From Ewingella americana (lineage in GTDB: Bacteria > Pseudomonadota > Gammaproteobacteria > Enterobacterales > Enterobacteriaceae): a stretch of 64,000 nt of DNA. The stretch spans positions 148,608-212,607 of the forward strand of contig NZ_RCZD01000010.1 of NCBI RefSeq assembly GCF_006438725.1, written 5' to 3'. This document shows, in pieces, positions 47,325 through 55,581 of this stretch. Both the position numbers and the translations under genes were made by a program. Below the pieces are notes generated by a model, which worked only from the letters and a program-made list of their open reading frames with translations, searched no databases and was not told the origin of the DNA. Every line of letters begins with the position of its first letter. The stretch's first letter is position 1.

Positions 47325-47966
47325 TCAGGCCTGACGGGCCGGGGCTTTATGCACCATGGTGTAGGCATAATCCACGCCCATGCCGTAAGCCCCGCTGTGC
47401 TCGCGGACCAGATCCATCACCGCGTCGTAGGTCTCTTTGCGTGACCAGTCGCGCTGGTATTCCAGCAAAACCTGTTGCCAGGTCACCGGCACCGCGCCGG
47501 CCTGCACCATGCGGTCAATCGAGCGTTCGTGGGCGTCCACGCTGGTGCCGCCGGAGGTGTCGGTCACCACGTAGACTTCATAACCGGCTTTGAGCGCCAT
47601 CAGGGCCGGGAACGTCAGACAGACTTCAGTCCACAGCGCCGAAATAATCAGTTTTTTACGCCCCGTCGCTTCCACCGCTTTCACAAAGGCAGCATCTTCC
47701 CAGGAGTTCATCGAGGTGCGTTCAATCGGCTTCACATCCGGGTGAACCGCCAGTAATTCAGGCCAGATATAGCCGCTGAAACTTTCGGTTTCCACCGAGG
47801 TGTAAATCACCGGCACGTTAAAAACTTTGCCCGTTTTGGCCAGAGCGACGGTGTTATTTTTAAGCTGCTGGCGATCGATATTGGCGACGCCGAAAGACAT
47901 TTGTGGTTGATGGTCGATGAAAATCAGTGCGGAGTTGATTGGGTCGAGCAGGTCGAGTTTGGACAT
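47325..47966 (-). CDS. YcaC-type cysteine hydrolase
   Basis: The 213-residue isochorismatase-fold enzyme has Asp in ALIFIDHQPQ (about 19), and the catalytic Cys in ALWTEVCLTFPALMAL (about 118), with the preceding cis-peptide region. It resembles YcaC of E. coli and Pseudomonas, whose substrate is unknown. Start at 47966 follows GAGGAA; a longer frame upstream runs through the promoter and the LysR gene and is rejected. First gene of its unit; divergent from a LysR regulator. Confidence 0.9.
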   Translation of the reverse strand: MSKLDLLDPINSALIFIDHQPQMSFGVANIDRQQLKNNTVALAKTGKVFNVPVIYTSVETESFSGYIWPELLAVHPDVKPIERTSMNSWEDAAFVKAVEATGRKKLIISALWTEVCLTFPALMALKAGYEVYVVTDTSGGTSVDAHERSIDRMVQAGAVPVTWQQVLLEYQRDWSRKETYDAVMDLVREHSGAYGMGVDYAYTMVHKAPARQA

Positions 47967-48101
47967 TTTTGATTTCCTCGTTACTGTTGGTCGGGTTAAC
48001 AACTTGTTGCGTTGAGTGATCAAACAATACGAATTCAGCCTGATTCTTGATAACGGAAAGATTTTGGGTTGTTGTTCAATAATTTTTGGGTGGGGAAAAG
48101 A

Positions 48102-49010
48102 ATGCGTTTGAACCTTGAAGCATTGCTGATTCTTGATGCACTGGACCGGCATGGCACCTTCGCCGCCGCCGCGGCCAGGCTGTTTAAAACCGCGTCTGCC
48201 CTGAGTTACACCGTGCAGAAGATGGAAAGCGATCTCGGCATCACACTGCTTGACCGCTCGGGGCATCGCGCCACGTTCACCCCGACCGGCCGCCTGATGC
48301 TGGAACGGGGCCGCGTCCTGTTGAGAGCCGTCAGTGAACTGGAGCAACAGGCGCAATACGTCGAAAGCGGCTGGGAAAATCAGCTCACCATAAGCGTAGA
48401 CGCTTCCGTCCCCTTCTCAATCCTGACGCCACTGATTGACGCTTTTTATCAGCAGCATCAGCACACCCAGATTCTGTTTCGTCAGGACGTACTGGCGGGG
48501 TGCTGGGAAGCATTGAGTTATGGCGAAGCCGACATCGTTTTCGGTGCCGTACACGAGCCAGTCACGCGCAGTGACATTGGCTGCGTGCCGATTGGCTGGC
48601 TGGAATATGTCTTTGTGATAGCCCCGCACCACCCGCTGACCTCGTTGCCGGAACCCTTGTTGCGTGAGCAAATCCGCCAGTATCGGGCAGTGGTGGTTCA
48701 TGACTCCTCACGGCACGGCGCGGGGGTTGATCTGCGCGTGCTGGATGAGCAAAAAACGCTGAGCGTGCATGATTTCAACGCCAAGGTTCAGGCCCAGGTG
48801 GCCGGACTCGGCTGCGGCTATCTGCCGCGTTATCTGGCCGCCCCTTACCTTGCCGATGGCTCGCTGGTTGAACGGCATCTGGACTGCGAAACACGGCGAG
48901 ACCAGGCCTTTCTGGCGTGGAATAAAAATTCGACCGGTAATGCCGCCCTCTGGTGGCGTGAGCATTTACAAGCGTTCGACGGGCTGAGCAGTGTGTATCA
49001 CCCTGAATAG
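48102..49010 (+). CDS. LysR-family regulator of the adjacent hydrolase unit
   Basis: The 302-residue LysR protein has the HTH at about 3-60 (LLILDALDRHGTFAAAAARL, SALSYTVQKMESDLG) and an effector domain. It starts 135 bp from the divergent ycaC-like gene; LysR proteins often control the gene they face, so it should govern the hydrolase/ABM/amidohydrolase unit. ATG at 48102 follows GGGGAAAA. The inducer is unknown. Confidence 0.88.
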   Translation: MRLNLEALLILDALDRHGTFAAAAARLFKTASALSYTVQKMESDLGITLLDRSGHRATFTPTGRLMLERGRVLLRAVSELEQQAQYVESGWENQLTISVDASVPFSILTPLIDAFYQQHQHTQILFRQDVLAGCWEALSYGEADIVFGAVHEPVTRSDIGCVPIGWLEYVFVIAPHHPLTSLPEPLLREQIRQYRAVVVHDSSRHGAGVDLRVLDEQKTLSVHDFNAKVQAQVAGLGCGYLPRYLAAPYLADGSLVERHLDCETRRDQAFLAWNKNSTGNAALWWREHLQAFDGLSSVYHPE

Positions 49011-49023
49011 ACAGGGCGCAGCG

Positions 49024-49953
49024 TCAGACCGGCAAACGGTCCAGAATCGCCTGGGCGGTATTCACATCCGTCACCAGCGAGTTGATCATGCCCGAGCGCA
49101 CGGCACCGATGATCCCGGCGGCTTTTTCCGGCGTGGCCGCCACGCCGATGGTCAGAGGGGTACGGCGCAGCTGTTCGGCCGAGGCCGCAATCATCCGTTC
49201 TTCCCCTTCCCAGTGCAGGATCTCACCCGCTTCGGTGACGTAATGCCGCAGTACGTCGCCTGCGGCGTGGCTTAGCGCCTGCTCACCCGGCGTCGCGGTA
49301 CTGGACTCACTCGGTTTTGGCGCATGGGTCAGGCCGACGCCGACGATCGCCACGTCCAGTCTGTCCCACAGGGAGATGATTTCCTGCACACTCGCATCGC
49401 CGAGAAACGCATCACGCAATTCCGTCGACGAAATATAGGGCGCATGCAGAAAATAGGGCGTGCCCTCCATCTGCTCGGCAGCACGGCGCACGAATTCGGT
49501 TATCTGAAAATGTGGCGCGGCCTGCTGCATACCGCCGTTCAGTGCCACGGTCAGAATACCCGGCAACCTTGGCATACCGGTCAGCGTCACTTCGCGAATC
49601 GCCCTGCCCCAGCCGATACCCAGCACCGAACCCGCGCCTAAATCAGCCTGCGACAGAATCGACGCCAGCGGCGCGGCGAGCGAACCCAGCACATTGTTGG
49701 GTGGGGCATCAATGACGTAGGCGGTTTTCAGCCCGAGACGTGAAATAAGGTCGGCGGTCATGTTTTCCGGTGACGATAAACCAATGACTTCAATGCGCAC
49801 AATGCCCGCCGCACGGGCTTTATTCAGTAACCGGGAGATGGTTGCCGTCGAAACATCCAGCTTGCGGGCGATCTCCACTTGCGACATATCAGACTCGTAG
49901 TGCAGCTTAGCCACCATATGCATCATAGCGCGCGTTGCTGCAATATCTTGCAA
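49024..49953 (-). CDS. SorC-family sugar-binding regulator
   Basis: The 309-residue regulator has an HTH at about 20-55 (MSQVEIARKLDVSTATISRL) and a C-terminal sugar-phosphate sensing domain of the SorC/DeoR type (AYVIDAPPNNVLGSLAA, GSVLGIGWGRAIREV, VGVGLTHAPKP). It is divergent from the aldolase/PTS operon and should regulate it in response to a phosphorylated sugar. Its 3' end lies 13 bp from that of the convergent LysR gene. Confidence 0.9.
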   Translation of the reverse strand: MQDIAATRAMMHMVAKLHYESDMSQVEIARKLDVSTATISRLLNKARAAGIVRIEVIGLSSPENMTADLISRLGLKTAYVIDAPPNNVLGSLAAPLASILSQADLGAGSVLGIGWGRAIREVTLTGMPRLPGILTVALNGGMQQAAPHFQITEFVRRAAEQMEGTPYFLHAPYISSTELRDAFLGDASVQEIISLWDRLDVAIVGVGLTHAPKPSESSTATPGEQALSHAAGDVLRHYVTEAGEILHWEGEERMIAASAEQLRRTPLTIGVAATPEKAAGIIGAVRSGMINSLVTDVNTAQAILDRLPV

Positions 49954-50187
49954 AATTGGCTCTTTCAGCTTGAAATTCCTTTCAGTAATGAATTACACTC
50001 AAATTGTCGATTGAGGAATTATTGCGCAACAGCCCGGCAAATGCAATGTTCCTCACAGGGCTGAATCCCTTGTAAACCGGCGCTTTTCACGGTTTTCGGC
50101 CCCCTTTCATCAGGAGGGAAACGACAGAACGTCCAGTGTAATCGAGATTTTTTCATCTGTAATAAATTTCACGCAAAGGAGAGTTTC

Positions 50188-51123
50188 ATGTCAAAAATGT
50201 CAACGTCAGAGCTTCGTAGTTATCAGCAGATTTGTGGTAAAAACGGCGCGATGCTGGTGATAGCCTGCGATCAGCGCGGGGCTATGCGCAGCCTGCTGTC
50301 CAGCGACCCGCAACAACAGGCGTCAATTTCCGAACACGCACTCGGTCAGATTAAAGCCGACATCACCCAATATCTCGCCAGCAAAGCCTCCTGTGTGCTG
50401 GTCGACCCGGTCTGCGCTGTCCCGCAGTTGGTGGATGATGGCATCATTGCCCGCGATACCGCCCTGCTGATTGGCCTCGATGCATCGGGTTGGGATAACT
50501 CACCGGAAGGCTACCGCCTGTCGCGGCTGGTCGCCAATGTGGATGCCCGCCGCGTGCGTGAACTGGGCGCCACCGGCGGAAAAATCATGGTCTACCTGCG
50601 GGCTGATCTGCCGCAAGCCAACCGCCACAACATTGATATCCTGCACCAGTGTGTCAAAGATTTTGCCCGCGAAGACCTGTTGCTGGTGGTGGAGTTCCTG
50701 ACCTACAAACTCGACAACGAAACCGAGGAAGAATATAAAGAAAAAATCCCGGCGCTGATTTATGGTGGCACGAAAATTTGTCTGGAGTGCGGCGCGAAGG
50801 TGCTAAAACTGCCTTATCCTGGATCAAAACAGGCCTGTGCAGACATCACCACACTGGCGGGCGACGTGCCGTGGGCCGTGCTTTCAGCGGGTGTCGATCA
50901 CACAACCTTCCTCAAACAAGTGGCCGATGCCATGAGTGAAGGGGCATCAGGCGTTATCGCCGGGCGTTCACTGTGGAAAGACTGCATTTCGCTCGACCGC
51001 AGCGCGACAAAATCCAAACTGGAGACGCTGGCCATTCCGCGTCTGAATGAGCTTCAGGCAGTGATTCAGCAGTATTTCCATGCGCCAGCACGCAACCAAA
51101 CCGAACAGGTGGAACATGTCTGA
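50188..51123 (+). CDS. class I tagatose-1,6-bisphosphate/YihT-like aldolase
   Basis: The 311-residue TIM-barrel aldolase of the LacD/YihT group has the first strand in MLVIACDQRGAMRSLLSS and VLVDP near 72. KIMVYLRADLP follows, and the Schiff-base Lys is expected in AKVLKLPYPGSKQA near 210. It should cleave a ketose phosphate to DHAP and an aldehyde. AAGGAGAG precedes the ATG. It is first in an operon with a P-loop protein and, further on, an ascorbate-type PTS. The sugar cannot be named from sequence alone. Confidence 0.85.
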   Translation: MSKMSTSELRSYQQICGKNGAMLVIACDQRGAMRSLLSSDPQQQASISEHALGQIKADITQYLASKASCVLVDPVCAVPQLVDDGIIARDTALLIGLDASGWDNSPEGYRLSRLVANVDARRVRELGATGGKIMVYLRADLPQANRHNIDILHQCVKDFAREDLLLVVEFLTYKLDNETEEEYKEKIPALIYGGTKICLECGAKVLKLPYPGSKQACADITTLAGDVPWAVLSAGVDHTTFLKQVADAMSEGASGVIAGRSLWKDCISLDRSATKSKLETLAIPRLNELQAVIQQYFHAPARNQTEQVEHV

Positions 51124-51700
51124 GAACAGAGCGGCTTTTAACGTCGAACCTGCGGGCCAGCCGGGTAAACGGGTTATTCTGGTCAACGGGATCCCTGCCT
51201 CCGGTAAAAGCCGTCTCGCCGTTGAGCTCTCTGCGCAAACAGGCTGGCTGCAATTGTCGCTTGATGGCATAAAAAACCCGTTCCTTCAGCGGATTGCAGG
51301 CGTGGACCGTGCGTTCAATCGCGTGCTGGGACAGGCGAGCTATCAGGTTATCTGGTCGATCGTGGCGGATGCACCGCAAACTAGTACCTTTATTGTCGAT
51401 GCCTGGTTTGGCTTTCAGCCAAAAGAAGTGCTCAGGAATTACCTGACGCAGGCCGGCGTAACGCAGGTGGTGGAAATCTGGTGTCAGATCTCCGCAGATC
51501 TGGCGGCAGCGCGCTACGCTGCGCGGCTGGATCAACGTCTTCCCGGACATTTAGGAGCGGAATATATTCCCGAATTAAAAATTCTGGCGGCAAATGCTCA
51601 GCCAATGGAATTCGGACCGGTATATTATGCCGACCAGGATAAACAGATAAACATTCAGATGATTCGACACTGGATAGACTCTGTATTAAAAGAGCAATAA
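51116..51700 (+). CDS. P-loop kinase-like protein
   Basis: The 194-residue protein has Walker A GIPASGKSRLA near 29-37, LSLDGIKNP after it, and a Walker B-like STFIVDAWFG near 94. The fold should be a small-molecule kinase of the shikimate/gluconate/chloramphenicol phosphotransferase type. It overlaps the aldolase stop by 8 bp, so translation is coupled. In context it may phosphorylate the sugar phosphate to the bisphosphate that the aldolase splits; that is inference. Confidence 0.75.
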   Translation: MSENRAAFNVEPAGQPGKRVILVNGIPASGKSRLAVELSAQTGWLQLSLDGIKNPFLQRIAGVDRAFNRVLGQASYQVIWSIVADAPQTSTFIVDAWFGFQPKEVLRNYLTQAGVTQVVEIWCQISADLAAARYAARLDQRLPGHLGAEYIPELKILAANAQPMEFGPVYYADQDKQINIQMIRHWIDSVLKEQ

Positions 51701-51913
51701 GCATAATCGCAATATCTGGAAAATATTATGTTACTGTTCAAAACGGTTTACTGACATTAATTCAGTACCCACAGAGTTTCTATGTCATTAATTATAGAAC
51801 AAATTTTAGCATTATTATTCTTTCCAATGATAAATAGGAATAGATTGATCACAGTTTTTATTATTTTTAACTATGATACTGAGAATAGCCGTTAATTATT
51901 GTTAAGAGGTAAT

Positions 51914-52357
51914 ATGTTAACTGACTGGATTAATGAAAGTAACATTAGCATAATTAATCATATTGAAAATTGGCAGCAAGCGGTGGCATTAGCCGTGCAA
52001 CCGTTAATTGATTCGGGTGCGGCAGAAGGCCGCTATCTTCAGGCTATATATGATATGCACCGTGAAATTGGTCCTTATTATGTATTGGGTGAGGGTATTG
52101 CAATGCCTCACGCCCGGCCAGAAGAAGGGGTCATCAGAACGGCGCTGTCGTTAGTGATTGTGTCAGAAGGGGTCGAGTTCGGCAGCGAAGATAATGATCC
52201 CGTGTATGTTATTTTCGCACTGGCCGCCATAGACAGCCATTCACATATTGAAATGATCGCCAGCCTTTCTCATTTATTTTGCGACGAGGATGCCGCGAAA
52301 AAATTAAAAGAGAGTCAAAACAAGCAGGAAGCATTAGAGATCATTCGACAGTTTTAA
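51914..52357 (+). CDS. PTS EIIA, fructose/ascorbate type
   Basis: The 147-residue cytoplasmic phosphocarrier has the phospho-histidine in GEGIAMPHARPEEG (His66). It takes phosphate from HPr and gives it to EIIB. ATG at 51914 follows AAGAGG. A 213-bp AT-rich gap separates it from the P-loop gene, so it may have its own promoter. Confidence 0.9.
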   Translation: MLTDWINESNISIINHIENWQQAVALAVQPLIDSGAAEGRYLQAIYDMHREIGPYYVLGEGIAMPHARPEEGVIRTALSLVIVSEGVEFGSEDNDPVYVIFALAAIDSHSHIEMIASLSHLFCDEDAAKKLKESQNKQEALEIIRQF

Positions 52358-52423
52358 ACGTGAAGTGAAGAGAGATGAACATAACCCTTTTATCATCACC
52401 TACAAAATGCGTAAGGGAAAATC

Positions 52424-52726
52424 ATGAAAAAATTATCAATCCTGGCGGTATGCGGTGCGGGTCTGGGCAGCAGTTTTGCCTGTGAAATGAGCATAGAAGC
52501 CGCCTTAAAAGATTTAGGTATCGAAGCTGACTTGTCCCATTGCGATATATCCAGCGCCACGTCAACACGCGCAGATATTATTTTCACCGGAGAAAACTTC
52601 AGATCACAATTCCAGCACTACACCATCAAAGCCAATATTATTTATTTGAAAAGACTCGTCGATAAGAATGAAATAAAAAGCAAACTGATGCCCGTCCTTC
52701 AGGAAATGGGGCACCTGACCGTATAA
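52424..52726 (+). CDS. PTS EIIB, ascorbate/UlaB type
   Basis: The 100-residue phosphocarrier has the active Cys10 in ILAVCGAGLGSSFA, typical of the ascorbate-galactitol EIIB family. It receives phosphate from EIIA and hands it to the sugar bound by EIIC. AAGGGAAA precedes the ATG; the EIIC gene follows after 57 bp. Confidence 0.92.
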   Translation: MKKLSILAVCGAGLGSSFACEMSIEAALKDLGIEADLSHCDISSATSTRADIIFTGENFRSQFQHYTIKANIIYLKRLVDKNEIKSKLMPVLQEMGHLTV

Positions 52727-52783
52727 TAATAAAATAGTCTACTTCCATAGAACAACTCTACATCTCTACTACAGGGGACGCTT

Positions 52784-54049
52784 ATGTCTTTCCTTCACTT
52801 TATTGTTAATGATGTATTAGGCCAGGCATCAATATTAATATCGCTGATTGCGATGATCGGTCTGATCGCATTGAAAAAAAGCCCCGGGCAAATCATCACC
52901 GGCACACTAAAAACGCTGCTGGGGTTTTTAGTCTTACTCTCCGGCGCCAGTATTATTGTTAACGCCTTAACTTTCCTGGGAGAAATATTCCAGAAAGGTT
53001 TCCACATGCGCGGCATCGTGACGGACGTCGGGTCGATCGCCGGTATCGCCCAGCAAACGCTCGGACGTGAAACCGCATTAATTATGGTACTGGCGTTTGT
53101 CGTCAATATATTGATTGCCCGCTTTACCCGCTTTAAATATATCTTCCTGACCGGCCAGGCTTCTTTATGGATGGCCACCGTCTGCTCCGTGATTGGTTAT
53201 ATGGGCGGTTTGCGCGGCACCGAACTGATTGTTACCGGCGGCGTCATTGCCGGGGTGATGGCGGTGGCGATGCCGGTACTGGCACAGCCGATTGTGCGCA
53301 AAATTACCGGTTCAGATGATTTTGCGCTCGGCCATTTCTGCACCATCGGTTATATCGTGCAGGCCGGTGTGGCGAAAGTCACCGGTGACGTCAGTAAAAG
53401 CACCGAAGACCTCGAACTGCCGCAGGCTTTATCCTTTTTGCAGGACACCTATCTGTCGATGATGGTGGTGATGATCCCGATTTACTTGATCCCCGCCATC
53501 GCCGCAGGCCCGGAAGTGGTCGCGCCTTACGCCAATAGCGTTAACTATCTGGTTTACTCGTTCCTGCAATCGGTGCAGTTCGTGGTTGGGGTGTATGTAC
53601 TGCTAGCCGGTGTGCGCCTGTTGCTGGCGGAAATCGTACCGGCGTTTCGCGGGATTGCCCTGCGTATTGTGCCGAATGCCATTCCGGCGCTCGACTGCCC
53701 GGTGCTGTTCCCTTATGCGCCGAACGCGGTGATCATCGGCTTTATTTCCACCACCATCGGTTCGATTATCGGTATGTTCCTGTTCCCGAGTATCGGTCTG
53801 GCGATGATTCTGCCCGGCATGCTGACTAACTTCTTCGCGGGCGGTACCGCCGGGATCTTCGGAAATGCGGTGGGCGGACGGCGCGGTGCCATCATCGGCG
53901 GCATCTTCCATGGCCTGTTTATCACCCTGCTCCCCGCGCTGCTGCTGCCGCTGCTTGGCAAATTCGGTTTCTCCAACGTGACCTTCAGCGACTCTGACGT
54001 CATCAGCGTCGGGCTGGTGTTTGGTCATTTCCTTAACTTCTTCCACTGA
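52784..54049 (+). CDS. PTS EIIC, ascorbate/UlaA type
   Basis: The 421-residue membrane permease has about ten hydrophobic segments in the UlaA arrangement (GQIITGTLKTLLGFLVLLSG, AFRGIALRIVPNAIPALDCP, NAVGGRRGAIIGGIFHGL). It should import and phosphorylate a sugar acid or polyol-like compound. It is shorter than E. coli UlaA (465), and it lacks any nearby ulaDEF, so the substrate need not be ascorbate. Confidence 0.92.
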   Translation: MSFLHFIVNDVLGQASILISLIAMIGLIALKKSPGQIITGTLKTLLGFLVLLSGASIIVNALTFLGEIFQKGFHMRGIVTDVGSIAGIAQQTLGRETALIMVLAFVVNILIARFTRFKYIFLTGQASLWMATVCSVIGYMGGLRGTELIVTGGVIAGVMAVAMPVLAQPIVRKITGSDDFALGHFCTIGYIVQAGVAKVTGDVSKSTEDLELPQALSFLQDTYLSMMVVMIPIYLIPAIAAGPEVVAPYANSVNYLVYSFLQSVQFVVGVYVLLAGVRLLLAEIVPAFRGIALRIVPNAIPALDCPVLFPYAPNAVIIGFISTTIGSIIGMFLFPSIGLAMILPGMLTNFFAGGTAGIFGNAVGGRRGAIIGGIFHGLFITLLPALLLPLLGKFGFSNVTFSDSDVISVGLVFGHFLNFFH

Positions 54050-54066
54050 GTTCAACGGAGGCTGAT

Positions 54067-54372
54067 ATGAACGCAGAGATCGACGCCATTGTGGCGCAAA
54101 ACCTGCCGCCGGCAGAGTGCGCCAAAGTGCTCAACGCGCTGGGAACACAGTATCAGGAGCAGCAGGATTTGGACGCCGCGATTGCCTGCTGGGAACAAAG
54201 TATGGCCTGTTACGGTAAACCCGGTTTTGCTCAGGCGCAGCTGATGAAAGCGTACAATGCACGCCGACGCCAGTGCTCAGAAGCCGGAGACGGCCAGGGG
54301 CTGGAGATCTATTCAGAGAAAATTGATGCACTGATGCAAAAAAGCAAGGATGCGATTCGTTACGGTTTTTAA
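54067..54372 (+). CDS. small TPR-like protein at the end of the PTS operon
   Basis: The 101-residue helical protein has a likely tetratricopeptide-like pair (CAKVLNALGTQYQEQQDLDA, AIACWEQSMACYGKPGFAQA). It begins 17 bp after EIIC with GGAGG, and a terminator follows, so it is the last gene of the operon. I know no function for it; an adaptor or regulatory partner of the PTS is possible. Confidence 0.75.
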   Translation: MNAEIDAIVAQNLPPAECAKVLNALGTQYQEQQDLDAAIACWEQSMACYGKPGFAQAQLMKAYNARRRQCSEAGDGQGLEIYSEKIDALMQKSKDAIRYGF

Positions 54373-54400
54373 GTGCATCACGCCGGTAAAACTGATACTA

Positions 54401-54433
54401 AAAAGGCCAGTGACGAATTGTTGCTGGCCTTTT
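54401..54433 (+). terminator. terminator of the aldolase/PTS operon
   Basis: AAAAGGCCAG (54401-54410) pairs perfectly with CTGGCCTTTT (54424-54433). It ends the PTS operon and also sets the lower limit for the next gene start. Confidence 0.9.
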
Positions 54434-54453
54434 CACTTTGTACCGGAACCCTC

Positions 54454-55581
54454 ATGCCGATAAAAACAGTCAGCCGCATTGCTGATATTCCTGCCGCTCA
54501 ATGGGACGCAATGGTCCCCGCCGGGCAGCCTTTTGCGCGTCATGCTTTTCTCTCTGCACTCGAAGAGAGCGGCAGTCTGGGGCCACACTCCGGCTGGCAA
54601 CCTGAGCATCTGTTGTGGCAACAGGGTGACGACGTGCTGGCGGCGATCCCCGGCTATCGCAAAATGCATTCCGCTGGTGAGTATGTGTTTGACCAGGGCT
54701 GGGCGGAAGCCAGCGAACGGGCCGGAATTCGTTATTATCCCAAGTGGCTGGGCGCAGTTCCCTTTAGCCCGGTGACCGGTGCACGCCTGCTTGGCGAACC
54801 TGCCGCTGCCGCAGAACTGCTGGCAAATCTGCCTGATTATCTCGCTCAGCATCATCTTTCCGGTGCACATATTAACTTCACCGATACAGCAAACAGCTCG
54901 CTGCTCAGCGGCAATCCGGCGTGGCTGCACCGTACCGGCCTGCAATATCACTGGCACAATAAAGGCTACCGCGACTTTCAGGATTTCCTCGATACGCTGA
55001 CTTCACGCAAGCGCAAGCAGATGCGTAAAGAACGCGAATCTGTGGCGGCGCAAGGCTTTGAGTTTGAATGGCTGGAGGGATCGCAGATCAGCGAAGCGCA
55101 GTGGGATTTCGTCTACACCTGTTACGCCAACACTTATCGGGTCCGGGGTCGTGCGCCTTATCTGACGCGGGCGTTTTTCAGTTTGCTGGCCGGGCGTATG
55201 CCGGAAAATTTGCGGCTGGTGCTGACCACCTTAAACACCCAACCGGTCGCCATGGCCTTCAGCCTGGTGGATGGCGATACCTTTTACGGGCGCTACTGGG
55301 GCTGTCTGGCCGAGTTCGACCGGCTACATTTCGAAACCTGTTTCTATCAGGGTATGGACTACGCCATCGCAAATGGCCTGTCGCGTTTTGACGCCGGAGC
55401 GCAGGGCGAACATAAACTGCTGCGCGGCTTCGAACCGGTGATCACCGACTCGTGGCATTATTTACGGCATCCGGGTCTGTGCGATGCCGTAGCGAATTTC
55501 TTAGTGGAAGAGCGTGCCGGCGTGCTGCGCTGGGCGCAGGAAGCCCGTGACATGCTGCCGTACCGGCACGACCCGTCTTAA
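54454..55581 (+). CDS. FemAB-like GNAT protein (COG3146)
   Basis: The 375-residue protein of the COG3146 group has RHAFLSALEESGSLGPHSGW near 24-43, RKRKQMRKERESV near 187, and the C-terminal GNAT-like block AMAFSLVDGDTFYGRYWGC followed by FETCFYQGMDYAI. The family is annotated as peptidoglycan- or lipid-related acyl/aminoacyl transferases without proven chemistry. ATG at 54454 is used because an upstream GTG frame would include the terminator. The stop overlaps that of the convergent ABC exporter by 4 bp. Confidence 0.85.
   Translation: MPIKTVSRIADIPAAQWDAMVPAGQPFARHAFLSALEESGSLGPHSGWQPEHLLWQQGDDVLAAIPGYRKMHSAGEYVFDQGWAEASERAGIRYYPKWLGAVPFSPVTGARLLGEPAAAAELLANLPDYLAQHHLSGAHINFTDTANSSLLSGNPAWLHRTGLQYHWHNKGYRDFQDFLDTLTSRKRKQMRKERESVAAQGFEFEWLEGSQISEAQWDFVYTCYANTYRVRGRAPYLTRAFFSLLAGRMPENLRLVLTTLNTQPVAMAFSLVDGDTFYGRYWGCLAEFDRLHFETCFYQGMDYAIANGLSRFDAGAQGEHKLLRGFEPVITDSWHYLRHPGLCDAVANFLVEERAGVLRWAQEARDMLPYRHDPS

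Noticed and set aside
47967..48356. N-terminal extension of the YcaC-like gene
   Set aside because: It would read through the divergent promoter and into the LysR gene; the start at 47966 has a good ribosome site and matches family length.
54373..54453. Upstream GTG start for the COG3146 protein
   Set aside because: It would include the terminator of the PTS operon; the ATG at 54454 is better placed.
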